64,000 bases of DNA. Source: Timema cristinae (lineage: Eukaryota > Arthropoda > Insecta > Phasmatodea > Timematidae). The notes below the pieces were generated by a model. The model searched no databases. It was not told the DNA's origin and was given only the letters and a program-made list of their open reading frames with translations. This document shows, piece by piece, positions 1 through 64,000 of this stretch. Each line of letters begins with the position of its first letter. The first letter of the stretch is position 1. Position numbers and translations under genes: made by a program. The stretch spans positions 74,487,705 to 74,551,704 of the forward strand of contig JBCFYV010011172.1 of NCBI GenBank assembly GCA_039000515.1, given 5' to 3'.

Positions 1-1696
1 CAAACACATTTTTAAGGACAAGCTTTCACTGTCACAGACAGCTTCATCAGGTCAAGAGAGTGGACTGATGCTCTTGGTTGAACTGCAAGGTTGACTGTTT
101 TTCATTTATAATATCACTGTATATATGGCAGCACTATGATTAAATAGATAGAAAAATTAAATAAATAAACATTAAGAAGGAGAATGAATGGTCATTGATT
201 GATATGACACAAAAATGAAAAATAAAGTTAAGTCTTTAGCATCACATGCCGAAACCCATGATCCGGACTTTAATCACTGTTACACAACCAAGGTGATCAA
301 ATCCTTGAACAAAGAAATATGCGACCCTTCACAACTAAGGATATGGGAACTGGCCCATCAATATATTATCAAATCCAGAACGCCCCTGAACTCAACCTAG
401 GTAATTCCTCTACTTCCTACCAGCACACTTATTATTACATTCAATGTCACAATAATAATAATAATATAAATAATAATAATAATACAAGTATATGACACAA
501 TTTTTAGTGCTGCCATCTATACAGTGATATAACTGAAAAACTGCTCCTTTAGTGGAGCAGGAGCAATCTGTTACTGCTCCACCACTGGACTTGTTCCTTT
601 TTGTCACAGTCACTATATTCGTACCTACTACCAGCCTTGGTTTTTTAGGTACTGCATCTACTGCCTGTTCTGGCTATACACATTTATGTTAATTCCGCCA
701 ATGTGTTAGGGATGAAGATGGTTGATTTTAGAGGAATTGCACCTAAATTTGTTTGGAATGAGAATTGAAAACGTTTAGGAAAAATCACACTCAGTGCACC
801 CGACCAGAATCAAACCTTAATCTCCCTGTCATCGGCAGTCCAGTCTAGTGCAAGAGTGAAGCCAGAGACCAGAGATTGTCAACCTTTTTGATATCGCAGG
901 CCATAGGAGTTTTTAAAAGAGTTTGACTAATTTGAAAAAAACGAAAGCAAAAAAGTAGATAAAAAAAGTTCAATTTTATATTTCCTATGTAATAATTAGT
1001 TATTAAGTCCATGTTTTGAACAAACTATTTGTTTGCTAAATATTTGTGGGCTAGATAACATCAGTGGAATGTAGGTTGCTGACCCTTGCCTTAAATCATT
1101 TTATCACCAAGCGGCCCCTTCAATGTTAATCATCAACATAATTTATTGTGAGAATACATCACATACTGTGCTTGTATTGTGGAAATGATGTTTTGTACTA
1201 CGAAAGCTTTCCCCTTCAAAACTCATTTATGACTCACCAAACCAACTCTAAACTAGGCCTATAGTAGATAAGTAAGGTTGTGCCGGACTTGATCTCAGCG
1301 CTGTGACCAGAACACAAAGTATCCACTTCCTTTCTACTTTACGACTGCTCCAAAATATCTCCGGAGCATAAAGGAACACTGGACCTGTTACAGCGCTGTC
1401 TGTGACAAAGACGAGGAGCAAGGTTACTTTGGACCTGTTCCAGCGCTGCCTGTGATAGAGGCGAGGAACCAGTTTACTCCGGACCACTGACAAAAAGGAA
1501 CAGCTCCTTTCATCTGTCAGGAACAGGTTGTGAATGTGACTTCAGAAGAGCAGTGACAAAGGCGCAGGTTGTGATTTCACAACCCATCCCTACTGTGGAC
1601 AGTCAACCTTGCAGTTCAACAAAGAGCATCAGTTCACTTTCTTGACCTGATGAAACTGTCTGTGACAGTGAAAGCTTGTCCTTAAAAATGTGTTTG
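1..1696. mobile_element. Long-TIR element of about 1.7 kb (left edge may be cut by the window)
   Basis: Bases 1-97 are nearly the exact reverse complement of 1599-1696, with only a few mismatches, giving arms of about 97 bp. The interior has an AAT microsatellite (about 450-490) and a tandem pair of about 50 bp (about 1383-1432 and 1434-1483) built on ACCTGTTNCAGCGCTG. A 61-codon ORF at 215-400 is too short and isolated to assign. No transposase is recognisable, so this is a non-autonomous foldback or MITE-like element. Its target duplication cannot be checked because the left end touches the window edge. Confidence 0.75.
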
Positions 1697-2889
1697 TGTG
1701 TTTTTTAGTGTTCCATCTAAACAATTTCTACTCCAATATCACCAAGGTAAGTGTGCTGGCTATCCCTCCTAATTTAAACCACGATTTAGCCTAGTGCTCT
1801 ATTACAAATAAACTTAATCTATTACTATGCTATAGTATGAATTTATACTCCAGTGTCACCAAGGTAAGTTTGATCAGGCATATATCTGTGATTGGATTCA
1901 ATTCAAGGGAAAATGGGGGGAGGCGTAATCAGACCTTTAACAATGTTGAACTATAATTTTGGCTTACCTGCCACAGTGCCACAGTGGGCACCTAGGCAAA
2001 GTTCTATCGCGTCAGGCTTGCAGGTGATGAGGAGGTCAGGGTCCATAACCCAGTAGAGTTAAAATTCCTGGTTATTTCTTCCCACACCCGGTTTTTCGTG
2101 CCAGAGTACCAACCTCGATTTTATATATATTTTTAAACTGTATGATTTATGCAATGTTCCAATAAATATATTCACTCTTCCACATAAAAAGGAGTGGTTT
2201 TTTACCTTTTATGCCATTTTAACAAATCTTTGCTTGTAATCAGTTTTGTTAACTTCATGAGCAAATTCGTACCAGTGGACATAGACAATCTTATTTCCCG
2301 CCAGGTGTGGTATCTATGTGTCAAATTTCATCACATGATTGCTAGCTAGACATTCTAGCAAGGCATCCGATAAACTTGACATGGATTTTTTCTTCGACTT
2401 TACTTGTATTTGGTATTTTGGCCGTGTTTAGAATTGTTCTTGCATTCCGCACATACAGTACATATATTATTCGTGACATCACAGGCCTCAAACAATAGCC
2501 GTTTGCAATCAAACCACCATAGGGGGTGTCACTATTTCCTTAAAACAAAATTCCTTGCATTTTCAAGTTTTCATAGAAGGAATTCTCGAGTAATATAGAG
2601 GAATTAAATGAGTGATTTGTGAGGTCATTCCATAGGTGTTTTAGAATACAATGCTTTGACTGTGATAGAAATATCATTACTCAACCTAATGTTTCAGAAT
2701 TCAGCTTTCTTCTATGAAATGTACTATTATTTAAATCTTTCAATCCTAGTTGATATTTCATTAAGGAGTTTTGGGACACATAATTGCAAATATTGGTTTC
2801 GAAATGTTCCAAATAATGCAAAATACACTTCCTAGAGCCAATCAAATTTATCTGTATTTAAGATTTGTTTACTTACTTTTTTTTATAGT
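1697..2889. other. Intergenic stretch downstream of OSCP1, no gene seen
   Basis: No ORF with recognisable homology. Two copies of a short motif of the form CTCCARTRTCACCAAGGTAAGT occur at about 1731-1752 and 1849-1870. They look like a small direct duplication and contain a consensus splice-donor-like AAGGTAAGT, but no coding exon could be attached to either. Confidence 0.4.
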
Positions 2890-3225
2890 GTTGGATCCTT
2901 GAACCACTAAAATTCCTATGGATATTTGTGATTTAAATATTTGAGAAAATATTGAATTCAAGCTTCAATATACATATATATATATATTTTTTTTTTTCAA
3001 AATTTTCAATTAGAATTTGGTTTAGAGCTACAATGATACTTAGGGATGGTTCAACCACAAAATCATTATAGGAAAAACTTAACCAGACTTCAGACCATTA
3101 ATTTAACACTTAATTGAGTGTATGAATGAGATTGAGATCCTTGAATGGATCTAAAATACCAATTAAGTCAAGGTAGATAATTTATTTTTAAAAAGATCGA
3201 TCCAAGATCAAGCATCCCTATCATA
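2890..3225. repeat. Degenerate hAT-like MITE (TAGGGATG type)
   Basis: The stretch has the internal signature of a dispersed repeat seen again at about 33690-34045, 60540-60735 and 61610-61960: GGATCC or GATTC-rich arms, and the phrase around CCATTAATTTAACACTTA. It contains TAGGGATG near 3042 and ends in CATCCCTA at about 3222. The arms are weak inverted repeats. No clean target duplication was found. Confidence 0.4.
3181..3186 (-). promoter_or_regulatory. Possible OSCP1 polyadenylation signal
   Basis: TTTATT on the plus strand reads AATAAA on the minus strand, about 190 bases downstream of the OSCP1 stop. AT-rich DNA gives many chance matches, so this is only a candidate. Confidence 0.3.
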
Positions 3226-3374
3226 TATACTTTCCTCAAATTTACTAATAGTGAAAATAAAATTACTTTCACAATTCTGAACATAAAACAACTACAAATA
3301 AAAATAAAAAAATACATCAACTTCTTGGTGTATATTAATTTTCATTTCCTGGACCAAAGTTACTCTGAAGGTGA

Positions 3375-3564
3375 CTATGAATTCTCCAATAGATCCAGCA
3401 GATCTTCCTCTTCTTGCTGACACTGTGACCGAACACTTGGAGATTCAACAGTTGAGTCAGTAAGCGTCATCTCATTGTAAATCTTGTCCAGCTCGGCTGA
3501 ATGACTAGCACTTCGAGCATCAAAATTCACAAAGCTGGGTTCATTTTGTTGAGCAACAATGTCG
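3375..3564 (-). CDS. OSCP1: OSCP1 coding exon 6 (stop codon)
   Basis: 190 nt from a TTTCTCAG acceptor to TAG at 3377-3375. It encodes DIVAQQNEPSF, an ELDKIYNEMTL helix resembling the family segment ELARIMGEFEI, and the acidic leucine-rich terminus DLLDLLENS. Confidence 0.92.
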
Positions 3565-6500
3565 CTGAGAAATAAGTATGGAAACATATGCTCACAAAAT
3601 TATGTATAGTACATTTCAAGAACAATTAAAGATTTTTCAGAACTTATATAAACAGTACACACATATAAGTCCATGCTAAGTTGACACTTTTAGAATACAT
3701 AAAATAATCCATATTAACAGAAGTTCATTATATTTATTTTAATAATTTCAAAACTGACACATCTATCTAAAGGGACAGATGCAAAACACACCCGTATAAA
3801 TATTTATATAAATAATTTTATTTTTAGCACCGTGTCTTACTACAGATAAGTGCCAATAAATCATGGGCCAGTTATAGCTAAAAACTATTAGGGTTATGTG
3901 AAACTTAAATAACTGACATAGCTTCGAATATTTGTCAGCTCCAACTTTGTTTTGAAAACTAAATTCTAGATTCAACACTAATAGAGCTTTGTAAATTTAT
4001 TTAAATAAAAATAAATACTAATTTGTCTGATGCTATTTACATTACAATTAATGTTCACATATCAAAAATCTAGAAATCGACTTACATGTCATAGTAATAA
4101 ATTGTCAATTATATTTGGTGTCTAAACTAAGACAAATAAACATATTTTTATTTTTTCTTACATAAACTAACAACAAAAATTTTCTATCTTCAATCTGACT
4201 TATCTTCAAAGAGGAATTTTGACTTATTCCCCACTGCCCATGCAACTATGAGTTGTCTTGAAAATGATTAAAAATTAAGTAGCTTATTTTTTCAATTGAA
4301 TATAAAAACTCATGAATAAATGGCAATGTAAGTACTTTAATATTATTGTAAATGGTTTAACTCACTCTTCCTCAAGGTCACAGCTGAAGAGGTTCAGTCT
4401 AATTATGTCCTTGCTATCTGATTGGTGCTGCACTCTGTGGCCCAGAAGCTGAGCTAGAAGCAGGTTGAGCTCCTCCCGACCTACCAGCAATTCATTGACC
4501 TTTGTCTCCTCCTGAAGAGGGGTGTTCAGACAATGAGGTGGAGGGGGTGCATTCAGGCTTGAGCGCTCGTAGAGGGGAGAGTTGCTTCCATGTGTGTAAG
4601 TTTTGTAGCTATAGAAGACATAAATAATATGAACAGTTTATTAGGTCAAGGATCGTCATGGCCAAGGAAGCTTTCAACAAGAAGAGGTTACTGCTGACCA
4701 GCAAGTTGAGTTTGAAATTGAGGAAGAAACTGATGAAATGCTACATTTGGAGAGTTGCACTGTATGAAGAAGAAAGAATTCTCAGAAAGATGGAAAATAC
4801 ATATCGGAGAGCTTTGAAATGTGGTGCTGGATAAGACTTGAGAAAATCAGGTGGACAGACAAGATTACAAATAAAGTCCTAAGAAGAGTAGGTTTGAAGA
4901 GAACCATTTTGGATGTGATTCTTCGGTACAAAGCAAACTGGATCAGACACAGCCTTAGGAAGAACTGTCTTCTACATGATGTCATAGTAGGCAAGGTTGA
5001 GGGAAAGAGGAGCTTAGGAAGAAGGATGATTCAAATATTGGATGGGTTGTGGGAAAGAAGAAAATTCTGGGAGCTGAAGGAAGTGGCCGAGGACTGAGCG
5101 CGCTGGCGATCTTAGTTCAAAAAAGGAATGGGCCTGTTGCATGACATAACACCTAATATTAATGATAATGTCCTGTAACTACAATAGACATACATAATGT
5201 AGTTTATGTCCCATAGCAACATAAGCTCAAGTATGTAGCTAAATACCTTTATTTTTTTATTGTATGGATATAAAAGTTGGGACACAAGGCTCAACATCAC
5301 TATAATCAGGTTACAATTAATGAAAACTTGACGTGCTATGTGAATGTAAAAATAAAGATATTTTACAAGGTTTCACAAAACCATTTCATTTTTAAAATGT
5401 TATTTATTATACCATGATTGTAACGAGCTGCCTTACATGTTGCAACCCAGCTCTATGACCCTGTCTCCAATCAGCTCCATAGAACCAACATCTCTGGCCG
5501 CAGTGTAGTCACCGTCAGCATTGAAATGTTTCACCTTTGCCACTGCACCATACTGATCAAACAGTCGAATGAAACCAGGTACTTCACAACCTTACAAACA
5601 TCATTTTGCCATTACACATTACATATTTATGGTGTAAATAAACATGGGAGAGAATTAATAGTGGAAAATGGCCTTAACCAGGTCAAAATTATCAAAAAAT
5701 AAAATAAACTTGGCTTTGAAATCTAGTGGGGTTGTTATTTATTCAAGTGTTAAGTAATATTCACACTAAGCAAATACTATAATTTATTTATATTATTAAC
5801 TTTTCTTCTCTTACAGTATTTTTGTTTTTTTATACACAAGTGTATTAATTTAATCTTAGGAAAAAGGGATGAGGAGTCAAGTGGGAATATTCCAACATTT
5901 GCCTGGACATAGAATGGGGAATCACAATGTGCAGCAATCAGCCATGCTTTGAACCAAGTCAAATACAAAACTTTCAGGTCTGTGTCAGGAATGGAAACCT
6001 CATCAACCCTGCTGATAACTTTCTTCCAATTCTCTAGAGTAGATGTTTCGTCTATGGTTTGTTTCACATTGAAAAGCAAGATCAGTTTTGTTGTTTATTA
6101 TTGTTTGAAAGAGAATAATGCCAACCACTACAGTTTATTTGATTAAATGTAAATATATTTAACAAGGGAAGCCCAGATTACCTGGAGGTACGGCCCCCGA
6201 TGTATGGATAATGAAGTCTCCATGTGAGTTTTGAACCCCAAACCTTAACAGCACAGACACTCGTACTTTGAGATCTTGGAAGAAGTTGAGTAGACTGTAT
6301 CGAATAGTCTGCAGTTCTCCCGGGGACATCTTGCCATACATCTGGACAATTGGAGGACATGTCAAAATAGTTACCTTTAAATACTATTATTAACATTGTA
6401 ATTGAGAAATTAATTTTTTTACAAATAGTGAATAAGCATTTATTTATTTTGCTTTTATTAACTAGGCTACTAACATAGGGTCTTCAAAGTATTTTTTAGA

Positions 6501-8805
6501 TTAGGTTGAGTAAATAGGCTTAAGATATGATATAGAACCCAAACCACCTCCATATTATTTTTACTTAGTGTGGTTAGTTTTGCAAATAGCCACAACAGTG
6601 GCTGGCTAGCTACACTAATAGCCAAAATACTAAGCCCTCTTACTAGATCATAGTAAAACACCACTCACCTTCATAACCATTGAGTGAGCCATATCGACCT
6701 GTTTTTGAATTGTCAAGCAAGTCACAAAGTTTCTTATAGAGTCCAAATGGTTCAATGTGATCAAGACAACATCGTTGGGACTCTGAGCGTTGAAGACTTG
6801 GTACTTGAACACCATGGTCATCAGGTCATAGAGCTTGTCCATACTCGCCGAGTTGAGTCTCATAATGGACCCATGGGCAAGGTCTTCAAACAGTTTACGG
6901 AGAGCCTGTTTGTTGTATACCTCCTGCGGTTTGAAAAGTTCTCCAAGAAACTTCTCATTTAGCATTATTGAGGTGATGTCATTCATTACTTGAATAAAAG
7001 GAAGACACTCTTTTCACAAATGCTTTAACACAAGGGGTCCAACGCCTGGACTTAATCTTCCTAATAATCTCAGCGTTGTTTGATTCCAATCAAGTACAAA
7101 AAAATGCAAAATTATTTAATATTTATATTACTTACTTGCTCTATGGCGTTAAGAACTCCAAAGCTCATTGTCACACTTAAAAAAGTATGCCACCTCTTCC
7201 TAACACAAGCTAGCTCTATCCAGTCCCCCTCTTTACACCACATCTTTTTCAGGTCAATTCTAATGTTATTCTCTCATCTGAGTCTAGGTCTTCTCAATGG
7301 CCTCTTCAGATTGGGTTTGCCAGTCAATACTCTGGATATAAGTCTAGATTTTCCCATTTGCCCTGCATGTTCTTCCCGCCGTTAATTATCCTAACATGTC
7401 CTGTGATGAGTACAGGTTATGTATTTTATTTTATTTATTTGAGGTATTTAACGTGCACTTTCTCAACTGACTGATTATATCAGCGCAGGAGAATATCAAT
7501 GAGTGAGAGCGAAAGGGCCTACCGATTTTGCCGGTTAAGGTGTTTTTACACACCTTCCAGGATTATTTTACACGTCACAAGAAACATGGGACCACCGGTT
7601 TTACTTTCCCTCTAAAGGAAGTTGTGCTACAGATTTTTATCGGTCAAGAAAAATATGTAGACCCCGGATGGATTTGAACCCACGAGCATGGGTCCTTAGG
7701 TGAGCACTTTACCCCAAGACCATGGAAGTCAGCTACAGGTTATGTAACCTGTCAACTTTGGTGGCTTAAGGTTAAAGAGCTCGCCTCAGGACCCAATGTT
7801 CATGGGTTTGAACCCAGCTGGGGTCGATGGATTTTTCTTGAGCGATAAAAATTCATAGCACAGCTTTCTTCAGAGGGGAAGTAAAGCTGTCGGTCTCATG
7901 TTGGTTGTGGCATGTAAAAGAACCCAGAAGGTATATAAAATAGCTTTCACAGTAAAATTGGTAAGCCCTTTCACTCTTGCTCAGAGAAATTGTTGTATGC
8001 TGATATAATCAATTGGTTCAGAAAGTGAACGTTAAATACCTAAAGTATATAAATAATTATGTAACCTGCTCCATTCCCCAGTAGCCTCATCTAATTTTGG
8101 ATCAAATATTTTCCCAAAAACCTTGTTTTTGAACACACTTTTTTTTTGTCATATAAAGTAAGATATTATATTTCACACCCATAGAGAATTGGTGTAAAGT
8201 AACTGTTTGGTATATTTTGAAGTCTACATTTCTTGACAGTACGCGAGATGTAAACAACTTAATAACCAATAGCGTATTTAAATTTTAGACCATTATTTTG
8301 AACTACATTTTAAACTTGGCCTATTCACGAAGCTTATACATACAAACAATACCATGCTGAGTGATAAATACAGAAATAAATAATGCACATGGACAAAACA
8401 TCAAGCTCTTTAATCTTGTTTTCCAGTGACAAACTCGGGGTTCGAATCCCAGGCATAACACACAAATTCGGGTAAGCCGACATTTCCTATAAATCCTATC
8501 TTCCACCTCATTAGTGCATTTAAATGTGAATAGCCCAGACGGGCGATAAGACACGGCGGGTTGGGGGTGGTTCGAATCTAAATTAATTTTGATACGGGTG
8601 ATATTTTGAAATATGGGTTTTCCATATATCATTCAGGCGTGTGGGAAACAGTCTGTCACAGGACTCCTGTCCTGTTTTTTAAAAACTTACCTTTCATAGA
8701 TTTGTCTTTGGGTATTTTTTGAGCCTGTAAACGTTGATCTAAAATATACATCATTTCCCCACCAAGATTTAAAAACAATAGCGGTATTGTATGAATACTT
8801 GTCAT
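3375..8805 (-). CDS. OSCP1: OSCP1, organic solute carrier partner 1 (complete, six coding exons)
   Basis: Protein of the OSCP1/NOR1 family, described in vertebrates as a modulator of organic solute transport and linked to cilia. Six exons on the minus strand join in phase (115+320+160+154+243+190 nt = 1182 nt, 393 residues plus stop), close to the vertebrate length. The N-terminus carries the family hallmark LLFLNLGGEMMYILDQRL. Exon 2 has MNDI, ELFKPQE and the highly conserved SMDKLYDLMTM. Exon 3 has FFQDLKVRVSV, exon 4 has VPGFIRLFDQYG and GDRVIELG, and exon 5 has RLNLFSCDLEEE. The C-terminus is acidic (EEEDLLDLLENS) like other members. The gene is head to head with mTOR. No frameshift or internal stop was found. 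Introns contain LINE fragments and an inverted SINE pair. The identification rests on remembered family motifs and is secure; the function in this organism is inferred. Confidence 0.95.
4366..4608 (-). CDS. OSCP1: OSCP1 coding exon 5
   Basis: 243 nt encoding a proline-rich linker followed by LLAQLLGHRV and RLNLFSCDLEEE. Acceptor CTATAG, donor GTGAGT. Phases fit exons 4 and 6. Confidence 0.9.
4631..5110 (+). pseudogene. LINE 3' fragment (C-terminal end of reverse transcriptase ORF)
   Basis: Translations show the well-known LINE C-terminal pattern AKEAFNKKRLLLTSKLSL, KCYIWRVALY, then MWCWIRLEKIRWTDKI, KANWIRHSLRKNCLLHDVI and WELKEVAED. Frameshifts and an internal deletion separate the first half (about 4655-4800) from the second (4819-5097). 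It lies in OSCP1 intron 4 on the opposite strand from the gene. Confidence 0.8.
5437..5590 (-). CDS. OSCP1: OSCP1 coding exon 4
   Basis: 154 nt. The split Gly codon leads into CEVPGFIRLFDQYGAV, and the exon closes with GDRVIELGCN before a GTAAGG donor in phase 2. It corresponds to the family motif TEVPGLIRMF ... GDRVLKLG. Confidence 0.92.
6182..6341 (-). CDS. OSCP1: OSCP1 coding exon 3
   Basis: 160 nt beginning in phase 0 at MYGKMSPGELQTIRYSL and ending GAVPPG in phase 1 at a GTAAT donor. It matches the family segment YGGLSAGE ... FFQDL ... RVSMFL. Confidence 0.93.
6669..6988 (-). CDS. OSCP1: OSCP1 coding exon 2
   Basis: 320 nt between a CAAG acceptor and a GTGAGT donor. It encodes the most conserved block of the protein (MNDITSIML, ELFKPQEVYNKQALR, SMDKLYDLMTMVFKYQ). 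It ends in phase 0. Confidence 0.95.
7110..7400 (-). pseudogene. LINE 3' fragment on the minus strand
   Basis: The reverse strand reads KPNLKRPLRRPRLR, then NIRIDLKKMWCKEGDW. This is the G(R/K)RPLGRPR-W-NIR-DL signature found at the C-terminus of many invertebrate LINE polyproteins. The fragment is in OSCP1 intron 1, in the same orientation as the gene, with at least one stop. Confidence 0.6.
7434..8045. mobile_element. Inverted pair of tRNA-derived SINEs (foldback of about 300-bp arms)
   Basis: The right arm (about 7746-8045, plus) has a box A-like TGGCTTAAGGTTAAAGAGC, a box B-like GGTTTGAACCC and a tail ending CGTTAAATACCT. The left arm (about 7434-7740) is the same unit in reverse. The two heads meet at a near-palindrome, 7735-7752. 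The two copies therefore sit head to head and could fold into a long hairpin in the OSCP1 pre-mRNA (intron 1). Confidence 0.75.
8390..8600. repeat. SINE-like remnant
   Basis: It contains GGTTCGAATCCC near 8440 and, further on, a diverged form of the shared SINE tail (CCCAGACGGGCGATAAGACACGGCG at about 8536-8560). It is too diverged to place among the SINE types at 60984 and 63379. Confidence 0.45.
8691..8805 (-). CDS. OSCP1: OSCP1 coding exon 1 (start codon)
   Basis: ATG at 8805 (minus strand) opens MTSIHTIPLLFLNLGGEM. It is the only Met upstream of the conserved block in this frame. The exon ends in phase 1 at 8691 before a GTAAGT donor. It encodes 38 codons plus one base, and the split codon GTA joins it to exon 2. 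Confidence 0.93.
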
Positions 8806-9605
8806 TATCTAAAGTTATATTGTGGAATTGCTATTTTGTAAATTCTTGATTTACATTAATTGACACTAGTCTTTATTTACATTCCTAAGAACACGGCATA
8901 GTAGATGTCCAAGAAACTGTTCTGGTACGCATGATCTATGCTTTAATGTTTACTAAATACTAATGAATTATGAATGCGAAATTTCAACATTTTTTTATAT
9001 TTCCCCTAATTTGTAATGAGACTTGTTACTTAAGCTCATGTTAATGTTTTGTGAAATCATCATCAAAGTGAAATAGGTGCCTTTTGTAGTGACGTACGTA
9101 TCTACGAGTTTGTAAAATCATAGGTAAAATTATTAATATTTGACCAATTGTGTATTGGATAGAGTTTAAAGCAGGTTTGTTTCAAATTGTGGGTGCCCTA
9201 ACAAGATTAGCTCATGCCCATCATTTTATTCACTTGGATGTGCTGTATGCGATATTTTACTATAGGTTAAGATTATTTGTGTATTCTAAATTGTATGTTG
9301 ACATCTCTCTGTGTTCAGTAAGTGGGGTTCAAATTTTAGCACTAGTGTTGTCAAATGTATAATATAAAAGCTTATTTGCAAATAGACCTTTGGCTTGGTG
9401 GTGGTGACCTGCCCCATATACTTAAAGTTTCTTTTCAGAAAGTAACCCCATCTGATTTGTTAAATTATTTGACAAGCCTCTCTGTGACAAAATATGTGTT
9501 CCCGGAATATAATTAGAGCTCCCCTCCCCACCCACCCATTAAAAATAAAACCTGTACAAATGAAGATCAAGGTAGTGAGCAGACATATTTTTTGTTTTCT
9601 TTCAG
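8806..9605. promoter_or_regulatory. Divergent OSCP1/mTOR intergenic region (bidirectional promoter)
   Basis: The start codons of OSCP1 (8805, minus) and mTOR (9631, plus) lie 825 bases apart with no other gene between, so both promoters and any 5' non-coding exons must fall here. No convincing TATA box or initiator could be picked out of the AT-rich sequence. A polypyrimidine run followed by CAG at 9603-9605 just upstream of the mTOR ATG looks like a splice acceptor, so mTOR may have an upstream non-coding exon. Confidence 0.6.

Positions 9606-64000
<54,395 letters not shown>

Overview
This is a window of animal nuclear DNA, most likely from an arthropod and perhaps a hemipteran-like insect with a repeat-swollen genome. 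The evidence is AT-rich sequence, GT-AG introns up to about 14 kb, tRNA-headed SINEs, a copia element with the classical copia primer site, mariners, hAT and pogo MITEs. The species cannot be named from the sequence.

Only two host genes are supported, arranged head to head. OSCP1 (organic solute carrier partner 1) lies on the minus strand and is complete: six coding exons from the ATG at 8805 to the stop at 3375, about 393 residues, with all splice phases agreeing. mTOR (target of rapamycin kinase) lies on the plus strand. It starts at 9631 and runs off the right edge. Seventeen coding exons (3168 nt, about 1056 codons) give the N-terminal HEAT-repeat solenoid. The FAT, FRB and kinase regions lie beyond 64000. 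The 825 bases between the two start codons must hold both promoters. Exon 8 of mTOR (20586-20796) carries two compensating single-base indels that break the literal reading frame.

The rest is introns packed with transposons, many nested. OSCP1 introns hold LINE fragments and an inverted SINE dimer. mTOR intron 5 holds a long inverted repeat, a SINE and a hAT MITE. Intron 8 holds a gypsy gag relic, and an integrase relic of the KRBA2/SCAND3 type that is split by a LINE, itself split by a TIR element. Introns 9 and 14 have hAT elements inserted within 30 bases of the splice donor. Intron 11 holds a mariner with both ends preserved but a broken transposase.

Intron 12 (14.3 kb) holds two LTR retrotransposons inserted 28 bases apart in one older repeat. 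One is a young element (38885-44491) with 856-bp LTRs, a 401-codon coiled-coil gag-like ORF and no pol. The other is a decayed copia (44524-49769). Intron 15 holds a 2-kb TIR element carrying a minisatellite that contains a further TIR element.

No CRISPR, operon or microbial feature is present. The most unusual items are: the gag-only LTR element whose LTR end carries serial copies of the LTR-terminus/primer-site module; the CAGGG-ended elements with two independently verified 5-bp target duplications; and the pattern of nested insertions datable by empty-site logic.
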